Origin: Candidatus Roizmanbacteria bacterium CG_4_10_14_0_2_um_filter_36_35
Lineage (GTDB): Bacteria; Patescibacteriota; Microgenomatia; UBA1406; GWC2-37-13
DNA: 5,321 nucleotides
Direction: 5' to 3'
Assembly (NCBI GenBank): GCA_002792355.1
Contig: PFOE01000105.1
Coordinates: forward strand, 1-5,321
Position 1 is the stretch's first letter; every line of letters begins with the position of its first letter. The translations under genes were made by a program, and so were the position numbers. Below, piece by piece: positions 1 through 5,091 of the stretch. Below the pieces are notes generated by a model. It searched no databases. It saw only the letters and a list, made by a program, of their open reading frames with translations, and was not told the origin of the DNA.

Positions 1-1052
1 TGGCGACCAATGAAAAATGGTTAAATGTCAACTGTCCAAAATGCGGAAAACCAGCCAAGCGGGACGCGGAAACTCTTGATACTTTTTTCGACTCGTCTTG
101 GTACTTTTTACGTTATGTTAATCCAAAATATAACAACGGGCCATTTGACACCCGTAGGGTGGCAAAGCTGACTCCGGTTGATGTCTATTTCGGTGGTGCC
201 GAACACACCTTGGGTCATACTTTGTACGCCCGTTTCTTTACTAAATTTTTTAACGACCAAAAAATGTTAGATTATGATGAATTTGCCTTAAAAAGAGTTC
301 AACACGGCGTTGTTTTGGGACCGGATGGTAATAAAATGAGTAAATCAAAAGGTAATGTGGTTAATCCTGACATACAAGTTAAAGAATATGGATCAGATAC
401 TGTCCGTCTTTATCTTTGTTTTATGATGCCGTATGAGGGGACCGGTCCTTGGTCTGATCAAACAATCGCCGGAGTTAATAGATTTTTGACGAGAATTTGG
501 GAGATTTATCAGAATTATTTTGTCATCCTTCGTCAAGCTCAGGATGACAAAAGTGTCATGGTGAGCTCGACGAACCATGATAAAAATCTGGAAACAAAAT
601 TAAAGAAAACAATAAAAAAAGTCACAGAAGACATAAGTAATATAAAAATGAATACGGCCATTGCCGCCATGATGGAGTTTCTAAACGATTGGGAGCGAAA
701 TCCACAGGGATTATTAATAGAGAGCGCCAAGAATTTTTTACAAATCCTAGCTCCGTTTGCGCCGTTCTTGACAGAAGAAATTTGGCGAAGTATTTTTGGC
801 GAAAAAACTTCTATTCATCTATCATCTTGGCCGAAAGTGGAAGGAGAAATATTTGAGGAAAAAATGACGATTCCCGTTCAAGTCAATGGAAGATTACGTT
901 CCACCATATGGATGTCAAGTGAGAAGATAACAAATAAAAAATATGTAGAAGAAATGGCATTAAAAGAAGAAAAGGTGAAAAAATATTTGACAGGAAAAGA
1001 TTATAAAATCGTTTATGTTCCAGGAAAAATCCTGAATTTTGTAATAAATTAG
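1..1052 (+). CDS. leuS: Leucyl-tRNA synthetase, C-terminal part (5' end outside window)
   Basis: Cytoplasmic class I aminoacyl-tRNA synthetase that charges tRNA-Leu with leucine. The frame is open from base 3, giving 349 residues and a TAG stop; the GTG at 159 is internal, because conserved synthetase sequence lies upstream of it. In order I see a CPKCGKPA zinc-knuckle-like segment, the conserved DTFFDSSWYFLRY block, VDVYFGGAEH leading back into the catalytic core, and the KMSKS loop at 333-347 inside NKMSKSKGN. After it come the YGSDTVRLY and WSDQ blocks, the helical anticodon-binding domain (TIKKVTEDI, then NTAIAAMMEFLNDW) and the small C-terminal domain ending VYVPGKILNFVIN, which is the normal family end. 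The N-terminal HIGH motif and editing domain lie upstream of the window. Oddity: about 20 residues (VILRQAQDD through STNHD) between two helices of the anticodon-binding domain are encoded by two palindromic repeats (518-582). Family assignment is secure. Confidence 0.97.
   Translation, partial: ATNEKWLNVNCPKCGKPAKRDAETLDTFFDSSWYFLRYVNPKYNNGPFDTRRVAKLTPVDVYFGGAEHTLGHTLYARFFTKFFNDQKMLDYDEFALKRVQHGVVLGPDGNKMSKSKGNVVNPDIQVKEYGSDTVRLYLCFMMPYEGTGPWSDQTIAGVNRFLTRIWEIYQNYFVILRQAQDDKSVMVSSTNHDKNLETKLKKTIKKVTEDISNIKMNTAIAAMMEFLNDWERNPQGLLIESAKNFLQILAPFAPFLTEEIWRSIFGEKTSIHLSSWPKVEGEIFEEKMTIPVQVNGRLRSTIWMSSEKITNKKYVEEMALKEEKVKKYLTGKDYKIVYVPGKILNFVIN
518..552 (+). repeat. Palindromic element A, in frame inside leuS
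   Basis: Perfect 12-bp inverted repeat, TTTTGTCATCCT (518-529) and AGGATGACAAAA (541-552), around an 11-base loop (530-540). Read in the leuS frame it gives FVILRQAQDDK, which is not part of the conserved synthetase. The loop is the reverse complement of the loop of element B with one difference, so the two are inverted copies of one repeat family. Confidence 0.85.
554..582 (+). repeat. Palindromic element B, inverted relative of element A
   Basis: Arms TGTCATGGT (554-562) and ACCATGATA (574-582) enclose an 11-base loop, GAGCTCGACGA. Seven pairs are perfect; a G-T wobble and a T-A pair extend the stem to nine. The loop matches the reverse-complemented loop of element A at 10 of 11 positions. 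The stem differs by CC to GG with matching GG to CC on the other arm, so pairing is kept. It encodes SVMVSSTNHD within leuS. Confidence 0.78.
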
Positions 1053-1054
1053 AT

Positions 1055-1125
1055 TGTCATGTCAAGCCGATATCCAACCTCGGAGGTTGCGGAGGTCTTG
1101 ACGCATCGGAAATTAGTTTATGACA
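1055..1125 (+). repeat. Nested palindromic element C between leuS and the glycosyltransferase
   Basis: Fills almost the whole intergenic gap. The outer ends are TGTCAT (1055-1060) and ATGACA (1120-1125), the same terminal bases as the leuS elements. Inside are GTCAAG (1061-1066) with CTTGAC (1097-1102), and a tight hairpin CAACCT (1075-1080), CGG, AGGTTG (1084-1089). CCGAT (1067-1071) can alternatively pair with ATCGG (1105-1109). A T-rich stretch follows (1130-1135), so it could also attenuate or end leuS transcription, but no clean intrinsic terminator is formed. Confidence 0.6.
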
Positions 1126-1135
1126 TATATTTTTT

Positions 1136-1879
1136 ATGTTATCCATTATTATTCCTACCTATAACGAAGAAAAGTATTTAGGAAGATTGCTGCGCTTGAT
1201 AAAAAATCAATCTTATCAGCCTAAGGAGATAATTGTGGCTGATAATCGTTCGACCGATAGAACAGTTTTAATTGCCAGAAAATTTGGCTGCCGAGTAATT
1301 AAAGGAGGAACACCGGCTCAAGGAAGAACCGCCGGCGGAAAAGCAGCCACAGGAGGTATTTTCCTTTTTTTAGACGCCGACGTTGTTTTTAAAGGGCGGA
1401 ATTTCTTAAAAAGAATCATTAATGATTATAAAAACAATCGAAATAGCATAGCCACTGTTTGGTTTGTTTCACAGGAGCGAAATTTTCTTAACAAATTTAT
1501 TTGTTGGGTGGCTAATCTCAATAAAAAAATAAACCTAATTATTACAAAAAAATGGCGGGTTGTTATTGGAGACTATGGCCTTTTTATTATTTGCAGCAGA
1601 TCAATTTTTAATACGGTCGGATTTTTTTCTACTCTTGCAACCAATGCTATTACGATGGAAGATACGCTTTTTTTTAGAGAAACGATAAAAAAAGGAGCTC
1701 AATATAGAGTGCTTCCGGAAAAAATATATATATCAGGAAGGAGGCTTAAAAATAAAAATCTTTTTAGACTATTGACTTGGGGGACTCTATGTCTATTGAT
1801 TATAACAGCTAGTTTTTTTAAACTAAGAGTCAATAGAGACATGATTAGAATGTATGAGGAAATAAGAAAAGGAAGGTAG
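1136..1879 (+). CDS. Family 2 glycosyltransferase (GT-A fold)
   Basis: Predicted to transfer a sugar from a nucleotide-sugar donor to a lipid or glycan acceptor at the inner face of the membrane; the substrate cannot be told from sequence. The 247-residue protein opens with the family signature MLSIIIPTYNEE, followed by IIVADNRSTDRT (residues 32-43, nucleotide binding). The metal-binding DxD is DAD at residues 80-82 within GGIFLFLDADVVF, and MEDT at 174-177 fits the acceptor-side ED motif holding the catalytic base. A hydrophobic stretch at about 209-229 could anchor the C-terminus in the membrane; a basic tail follows. The ATG at 1136 is chosen because the first beta strand begins right after it. 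No Shine-Dalgarno is visible. A weak TTGACG (1098-1103)/TATGAC (1119-1124) pair with a short 15-base spacer might be its promoter. The HD gene follows after 28 bases, suggesting an operon. Confidence 0.88.
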   Translation: MLSIIIPTYNEEKYLGRLLRLIKNQSYQPKEIIVADNRSTDRTVLIARKFGCRVIKGGTPAQGRTAGGKAATGGIFLFLDADVVFKGRNFLKRIINDYKNNRNSIATVWFVSQERNFLNKFICWVANLNKKINLIITKKWRVVIGDYGLFIICSRSIFNTVGFFSTLATNAITMEDTLFFRETIKKGAQYRVLPEKIYISGRRLKNKNLFRLLTWGTLCLLIITASFFKLRVNRDMIRMYEEIRKGR

Positions 1880-1907
1880 TGATGAAAATTTTTTGGGATA
1901 AGGCCCT

Positions 1908-2504
1908 ATGGATTATCAAAATAGACAAAAATATTACGATGCTTTGAAAAAACAGTTGGAAGACAATATTTTTAAGCATTCGTTGGCGCTTGAAGCATGC
2001 ATGGGTGGACTGTACGATTATTTTTTAAGTAACCAATTAATCCAAAACGAACCCTCCAAAGAGGACTGGATGCTGGCAGGGTTAATTCATGATATTGATT
2101 ATTCAGGAGAATTTAAACCAACTCATCCGCAAAAAACTATTGAGGCGTTAGCTAAATATGGCTTGACAATTTCGGAAACTGTTCACAACATTGTTAAAGC
2201 CCATGCGCCTTCATTAACCGGACGTCAGCCGCTAAATAAAGCTGAATGGTCGATTTTTTGTGCCGACAGTTTAACAGGTTTAATCGTCGCCACAACCTTA
2301 GTTTATCCCAGTAAAAAAATGGCTGACGTGAAGTTATCATCAGTAATAAAAAGATTTTTAAAAGAACCAAAGTTCGCCGCGGGAACAAGGCGAGAGGATG
2401 TCAAAAAATGCTCTTTAGCTGAAGGATTAAATCTACCTTTAGAAAAATTCATTGAGATCTGCTTTGAGGCGATGAAGAAAATCGCGCCTGAGATCGGGCT
2501 TTAA
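1908..2504 (+). CDS. HD-domain metal-dependent phosphohydrolase
   Basis: A 198-residue single-domain HD-superfamily protein, expected to be a cytoplasmic divalent-metal phosphohydrolase; the substrate (nucleotide, nucleotide second messenger or other phosphoester) cannot be assigned. The metal ligands are all visible: H24 in FKHSLALEA, the H61-D62 doublet in GLIHDIDY, H99 in VKAHAPSL (H93 is another candidate) and D120 in CADSLTGL. The helical N-terminus (NRQKYYDALKKQL) is usual for the family. ATG 1908 is the first possible start, as an in-frame TAA lies at 1899-1901; a weak AAGG sits four bases upstream. It lies 28 bases after the glycosyltransferase stop and is probably co-transcribed with it. 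The C-terminal 20 residues (KFIEICFEAMKKIAPEIGL region) recur with 14 identities in a fragment at 3201-3263, beyond the toxin-antitoxin cassette, so a related second copy once stood there. Confidence 0.85.
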   Translation: MDYQNRQKYYDALKKQLEDNIFKHSLALEACMGGLYDYFLSNQLIQNEPSKEDWMLAGLIHDIDYSGEFKPTHPQKTIEALAKYGLTISETVHNIVKAHAPSLTGRQPLNKAEWSIFCADSLTGLIVATTLVYPSKKMADVKLSSVIKRFLKEPKFAAGTRREDVKKCSLAEGLNLPLEKFIEICFEAMKKIAPEIGL

Positions 2505-2593
2505 TTACTTTCCAGAAGATTTTCTTCCTAATGATCGCACCAATTCTGACTTTGGCATATATTTATGCTCTAAGGTTAGTTTTTTTTCTTCTA

Positions 2594-2623
2594 TTTGTCA
2601 AGAGTAAGATACATCTTGACAAA
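2594..2623 (+). promoter_or_regulatory. Inverted-repeat operator of the toxin-antitoxin operon
   Basis: Perfect 10-bp inverted repeat TTTGTCAAGA (2594-2603) and TCTTGACAAA (2614-2623) with a 10-base spacer. The half-site centres are 20 bp apart, about two helical turns, so two protein dimers could bind the same face. The right arm contains the whole -35 hexamer. By analogy with other ribbon-helix-helix antitoxins this is the likely autoregulatory operator. A smaller repeat, ACTTT GGC AAAGT (2623-2635), lies between -35 and -10. Confidence 0.7.
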
Positions 2624-2645
2624 CTTTGGCAAAGTATGTTATTAT
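2616..2645 (+). promoter_or_regulatory. Sigma70-type promoter of the toxin-antitoxin operon
   Basis: Consensus -35 TTGACA (2616-2621), 18-base spacer and -10 TATTAT (2640-2645). Transcription should start near 2651-2654, at or next to the antitoxin ATG (2654), giving a leaderless mRNA. The -35 lies inside the right arm of the operator, so a bound repressor would block RNA polymerase. Confidence 0.75.
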
Positions 2646-2653
2646 ATATTCAT

Positions 2654-2941
2654 ATGAGTACTATAAATATTTCTTTACCATCTGATCAGGTTAATTTGAT
2701 TGATGGATTTGTCAAAAAATTCGGCTTTGCCAATCGAAGTGAATTTATTAGATCAATAATTCGAGTCTTGATACGAAAGCCAGAATTGGTGGAGACCGCC
2801 TCAACCTATCCTTTTTTGGCACCAAAAACAAAATCGATAAAAACGATCATCAGTGGTTTTAAAAAAAATAAAAAGTATTCGCAAGCATTTCTCAAAGATT
2901 TAGAAGAAGGCCTAAAGACAAGCGATTATTTCCAGTCTTAA
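2654..2941 (+). CDS. Ribbon-helix-helix antitoxin (CopG/ParD-like)
   Basis: A 95-residue antitoxin expected to bind its promoter as a dimer and to neutralise the toxin encoded next to it. Residues 3-9 (TINISLP) form the DNA-contacting beta strand, residues 11-23 helix A and residues 27-41 helix B (NRSEFIRSIIRVLIRK), the classic ribbon-helix-helix order. The C-terminal half (about 46-95), charged and ending in SDYFQS, is the probable toxin-binding tail. The frame is open back to 2531, but that extra stretch is hydrophobic, unlike the family, and crosses the promoter. The ATG at 2654 puts the beta strand at the N-terminus and coincides with the predicted transcription start, so I choose it. No Shine-Dalgarno is present. 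The toxin gene starts three bases after the stop, so the two are probably translationally coupled. The CopG/ParD label is by fold only. Confidence 0.86.
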   Translation: MSTINISLPSDQVNLIDGFVKKFGFANRSEFIRSIIRVLIRKPELVETASTYPFLAPKTKSIKTIISGFKKNKKYSQAFLKDLEEGLKTSDYFQS

Positions 2942-2944
2942 TTT

Positions 2945-3196
2945 ATGGACATTTTACCTCTATCTGAAAAAATTAAAAACAAGATAGAGAAACACCATCT
3001 CCAAAAAAAATTTAACAAGCAGACAAAGTTATTTAAACTCAATCCTAAACATCCAAGTTTAAATGTTAAGCTTCTTGAACCAAAAGAATATGGAATTTAT
3101 AGCTTTCGGATTGATAGAAAATATCGAGGTTTATTTATCTTTAGACCAGATAAACAAGCGATTGAGATTTTAGCAATCACGGTTCATTATCAATGA
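2945..3196 (+). CDS. RelE/ParE-superfamily toxin
   Basis: An 83-residue small basic protein with the RelE/YoeB/HigB fold pattern. Members of this family are ribosome-dependent mRNA endonucleases, while ParE relatives poison gyrase; which applies here is not decidable. Two basic helices come first (about residues 7-33), then NPKHPSLNVKLL (33-44), followed by the characteristic strands YSFRIDRKYRGLFIF (52-66) and IEILAITVHY (73-82). R55, R58, R61 and H81 are candidate active-site residues. The short N-terminal strand common in RelE is reduced. Antitoxin first, toxin second with a three-base gap is the standard arrangement. The TGA stop (3194-3196) is followed within four bases by the HD-protein remnant, marking the edge of the cassette. 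No own Shine-Dalgarno is seen, so translation probably depends on coupling to the antitoxin. Confidence 0.86.
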   Translation: MDILPLSEKIKNKIEKHHLQKKFNKQTKLFKLNPKHPSLNVKLLEPKEYGIYSFRIDRKYRGLFIFRPDKQAIEILAITVHYQ

Positions 3197-3200
3197 TATC

Positions 3201-3263
3201 AAAAAATTTATCGAGACCTGTTTTAAGGCAATGGAAAAAATCGCTGGAGAAATAGATCTCTAA
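3201..3263 (+). pseudogene. C-terminal remnant of a second HD-domain phosphohydrolase
   Basis: Translated from 3201, this gives 20 residues with the core KFIETCFKAMEKIAGEIDL and a TAA stop at 3261-3263. It aligns without gaps to the last 20 residues of the HD protein (nucleotides 2442-2504): 14 of 20 residues and about 45 of 63 bases match, and both stops are TAA. Eight codons differ only by a synonymous third base, so the two copies diverged while coding before this one was cut. No HD catalytic residues remain and no start codon is available, so it is a relic. It points to a former tandem paralogue, or to recombination with a relative's HD locus, at the toxin-antitoxin insertion site. Confidence 0.8.
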
Positions 3264-3269
3264 CTATTT

Positions 3270-3298
3270 TTGCAATTAGTTTATTGTTAGGCTATAAT
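3270..3298 (+). promoter_or_regulatory. Sigma70-type promoter of the 159-residue hypothetical gene
   Basis: TTGCAA (-35, 3270-3275), 17-base spacer, and a consensus -10 TATAAT (3293-3298). The start should fall at about 3304-3306, leaving a leader of only four to six bases before ATG 3310, too short for a Shine-Dalgarno sequence. Confidence 0.75.
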
Positions 3299-3309
3299 TA
3301 TCAGAATTT

Positions 3310-3789
3310 ATGGTAGAACAAGCCGCTTATATTTTTCCAGTAAGAGATCTTGCAAGACGAATAGTTACAACAGATACTATTATTGCTGATCAACCTGGGT
3401 ATCATATTTTAAGCTCACAACCTGATTTAGAGGTGGCTAGAAAAAAAATTACAATGTATGGTTCAATAAGTGAAGATGTTGTTGCAAAAAAAAATAATCA
3501 AAAAGACTACCTTCTTGGAGTTCAGTGTTTTAACGAGCTATTGCAACTATTAGCAGCAGATGATCCGTTAATCACAGACTTAGGCATTACTGATGAAGAG
3601 TTAAGATTAAACTTGAAAAAAGGAGTTGATTTTAAAACAGAATGTCTTATTAATAAAACACAGGTTTTAGCAAAAAAACAAAGTGGAAATTTTCAACAAG
3701 AAATTCAAGTTATTGCGGAACAGTTTGGAGACTTACAAAACTTAAAAGAAAAGTTATTTACTACTCCTTCAACCTTATCAAAAGCATAA
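3310..3789 (+). CDS. Hypothetical protein, 159 residues
   Basis: I do not recognise a family. The protein is soluble, with no signal peptide or membrane segment. The N-terminal part (about 1-55) mixes short strands and turns (YIFPVRDLARRIV, then PGYHILSSQPDLEVA). The rest looks mainly helical, with a probable amphipathic helix at about 66-82 (YLLGVQCFNELLQLLAA) and a Lys/Gln/Glu-rich helical C-terminal half (about 95-150) that could form a coiled coil. It has its own strong promoter with a four- to six-base leader, which supports it as an expressed gene starting at ATG 3310. Its final 29 bases overlap the 3' end of the convergent MFS gene, so the C-terminal ten residues are encoded opposite MFS codons. 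A single cysteine pair (C73, C112) shows no metal-site spacing. Function unknown; it may have arrived with, or be adjacent by chance to, the toxin-antitoxin cassette. Confidence 0.72.
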   Translation: MVEQAAYIFPVRDLARRIVTTDTIIADQPGYHILSSQPDLEVARKKITMYGSISEDVVAKKNNQKDYLLGVQCFNELLQLLAADDPLITDLGITDEELRLNLKKGVDFKTECLINKTQVLAKKQSGNFQQEIQVIAEQFGDLQNLKEKLFTTPSTLSKA

Positions 3790-4948
3790 GTTGTAATAGA
3801 TAGACAAAAACTGGAGAAAAACGAAGAGCAGCCTGTTGGCCGAAACAGGCAATAATGACAAACAAAACTCCAAATGAAATCATTCTTCCCAGATCCAAAA
3901 ATAATTCTTGATCAAAAATTAACGCATAAATATTATGTCCGGCCGTTAATTTTTCTTCATCCATGATATTCATCGTAATCGGCCCGGCAGTCAGCCACAT
4001 GAACTCGATCGTCAAGTAGTTAACAGCAAGATAAATAACCGTGGCCCACGAGTTAAAAAACCAACCAAAAATAATCGTCGCTACTAAACCCGAAAGAACG
4101 GTTATTAATAAAACTGGTTTCTGATGGTGGACTTTTGCTTTTCTGCCATAGTAGTAGATAAGACAAGCAGAAACCAGATAAAGGAAAGAGCTAAATGAAC
4201 CAAGGACATTTTCCGCTCCTAATTTTGTCAAAATTAAAAGTGTCGGGAAAAATAAAGAGATGCCTTCGATAAGACCAATTGATGTTACGAGTCCTCGAAT
4301 CTTCCACCATCGAGCCGTGGTTTTTGTGATGACAACATGAGAAATTTCCGGCGACCGGTGTTCATCTTTGACGATTTTTAAACCAGCTAATAATAATAAA
4401 ACAAAGGCAAATAACATAGAGATCTGATACCCCTTGAAGGGAACAAAATAAATAAACCAACCGATTATTAAAGGAATAAAAATACCTGTTAGCGTATTGA
4501 AACTAAAATTTAATCCCAGGAAATAGTCGCGGTTATGACTGGTAGTTTCTTTGTAGGTCAAATAATTTCTATTGGCCCAGTACATGCCATAACCGACGCC
4601 AAATAAAAGACCAAAAACAAGATAAGACAAAGCGGTTGTTGTTGGAAAAAAGACAATAGTGATAGGAATTAGAGCGGTTAAGATGGCACCGAAAAAATAA
4701 AGATGCGTGATTTTAAACTTTTTTAAGAGATAACCATTAAAATAAAAAATTAGAGGAAGCATTGTTGTTTCGCCAATGTTATAAAAGGCAAGACTAACAA
4801 TATCTCCCTGCTTTCTCCAGATAAAGGCGTTCATAAAAGTGCCGATTAGTGGATAAGTAGTGCCGAAATATAAATAAGAAACCAGTAGGTCACGGGCTTT
4901 TTGAGAAAGAGAGAGAAAATGGGAAAGTTCTTTTTGGATGAAGTTCAT
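3761..4948 (-). CDS. Major facilitator superfamily (MFS) transporter
   Basis: A 395-residue polytopic inner-membrane protein, the normal MFS length, with about 12 hydrophobic segments in two halves. Six lie at roughly residues 22-43, 52-74, 80-101, 105-125, 145-168 and 173-192. A charged cytoplasmic loop follows (about 193-217, KIVKDEHRSPE onward), then six more at about 218-242, 250-268, 277-297, 301-325, 353-370 and 374-392. The basic turn LLKKFKI between helices 2 and 3 resembles the usual MFS 2-3 loop, and GLLFGVGYGMYWANRNY in helix 4 is glycine-rich like other secondary transporters. The substrate cannot be inferred; sugar, drug or metabolite export are all possible. ATG 4948 is the only start before the first helix, and an extended -10 lies just upstream. 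It converges on the hypothetical gene with a 29-base overlap of the 3' ends and diverges from the tRNA-like/GIY-YIG region. A 7-bp hairpin (3831-3850) lies inside the coding sequence. Confidence 0.88.
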   Translation of the reverse strand: MNFIQKELSHFLSLSQKARDLLVSYLYFGTTYPLIGTFMNAFIWRKQGDIVSLAFYNIGETTMLPLIFYFNGYLLKKFKITHLYFFGAILTALIPITIVFFPTTTALSYLVFGLLFGVGYGMYWANRNYLTYKETTSHNRDYFLGLNFSFNTLTGIFIPLIIGWFIYFVPFKGYQISMLFAFVLLLLAGLKIVKDEHRSPEISHVVITKTTARWWKIRGLVTSIGLIEGISLFFPTLLILTKLGAENVLGSFSSFLYLVSACLIYYYGRKAKVHHQKPVLLITVLSGLVATIIFGWFFNSWATVIYLAVNYLTIEFMWLTAGPITMNIMDEEKLTAGHNIYALIFDQELFLDLGRMISFGVLFVIIACFGQQAALRFSPVFVYLLQLMLLIRLKE

Positions 4949-4960
4949 TATATTTTATAT

Positions 4961-4969
4961 ATTCTATCA
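4961..4969 (-). promoter_or_regulatory. Extended -10 promoter of the MFS gene
   Basis: On the minus strand, TG-A-TAGAAT (4969 down to 4961) is an extended -10 element; the -35 position (4989-4984, TTTCGC) is weak. Transcription should start at about 4954, roughly six bases before ATG 4948. A second AT-rich candidate, TATAAA (4959-4954), would give a fully leaderless message. Confidence 0.5.
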
Positions 4970-4981
4970 AACAAAAAGGAT

Positions 4982-5010
4982 TTGCGAAACAGTTATAATA
5001 TTGATAAAAT
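4982..5010 (+). promoter_or_regulatory. Promoter reading into the tRNA-like sequence
   Basis: TTGCGA (4982-4987), 17-base spacer, TAAAAT (5005-5010) preceded by TGA, i.e. an extended -10. Transcription would start at about 5016-5018, eight to ten bases before the tRNA-like 5' end at 5026, which is typical spacing for a tRNA gene. It diverges from the MFS promoter. Confidence 0.55.
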
Positions 5011-5025
5011 CAATTCTTGATTTTT

Positions 5026-5072
5026 GGGCCCGTAGCTCAACCCCGATTAAATCGGGGTCAACTGGCAGAGCA
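5026..5072 (+). pseudogene. tRNA gene 5' half, interrupted and lacking its 3' half in the window
   Basis: GGGCCCG (5026-5032) fits a 5' acceptor strand, TA fills positions 8-9, GCTC (5035-5038) and GAGC (5068-5071) form the D-stem, and A5072 fits position 26. Removing the palindromic insertion leaves a canonical D-loop, AACTGGCA. After 5072 no five-base anticodon stem, T-arm or CGGGCCC acceptor partner follows; the sequence turns into a promoter and the GIY-YIG gene. Anticodon and identity are therefore unknown. It is either a remnant or one exon of a tRNA gene split by the nuclease gene, with the other half beyond 5321. Confidence 0.75.
5037..5061 (+). repeat. Miniature palindrome with TCAA direct repeats inside the tRNA D-loop
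   Basis: An 8-bp inverted repeat ACCCCGAT (5040-5047) and ATCGGGGT (5051-5058) with the 3-base centre TAA sits in the D-loop. It is flanked by TCAA at 5037-5040 and 5058-5061, which looks like a 4-bp target-site duplication. Collapsing the two TCAA copies restores an ordinary tRNA D-arm. No coding capacity; if mobile it needs a transposase supplied elsewhere. Confidence 0.65.
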
Positions 5073-5076
5073 GGAA

Positions 5077-5085
5077 TGTTATAAA
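5077..5085 (+). promoter_or_regulatory. Extended -10 promoter of the GIY-YIG gene
   Basis: TG-T-TATAAA (5077-5085) matches the extended -10 pattern; no clear -35 is seen 17-18 bases upstream. The expected start at 5091-5093 coincides with ATG 5092, so the message would be leaderless. It begins exactly where the tRNA anticodon stem should be. Confidence 0.55.
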
Positions 5086-5091
5086 TATTAG

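Noticed and set aside
159..161. GTG as the start of leuS
   Set aside because: The same frame is open to the window edge and encodes conserved LeuRS blocks (CPKCGKPA, DTFFDSSWYFLRY) upstream, so this is an internal codon.
393..730. Two minus-strand open frames opposite leuS
   Set aside because: They lie entirely opposite a well-conserved gene, contain translated palindromic repeat, and resemble no family.
1882..1947. 21-codon open frame overlapping the start of the HD gene
   Set aside because: Too short and overlapping in another frame; no recognisable sequence. It could be a coupling leader, but nothing supports this.
2194..2388. Minus-strand open frame opposite the HD gene
   Set aside because: Shadow of the HD coding sequence, with no recognisable protein features and no promoter.
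2505..2593. Possible gene or HD remnant between the HD stop and the operator
   Set aside because: Frames here are short and unlike the HD protein on either strand; I see only AT-rich spacer before the operator.
2531..2653. N-terminal extension of the antitoxin from ATG 2531
   Set aside because: It adds 41 mostly hydrophobic residues, runs through the operator and promoter, and displaces the ribbon strand from the N-terminus; the ATG at 2654 fits the family and the predicted transcript start.
3831..3850. Hairpin GCCTGTT/AACAGGC as a terminator for the 159-residue gene
   Set aside because: The stem is perfect over 7 bp, but no T-tract follows on either strand and it encodes conserved-looking MFS sequence (ACFGQQA).
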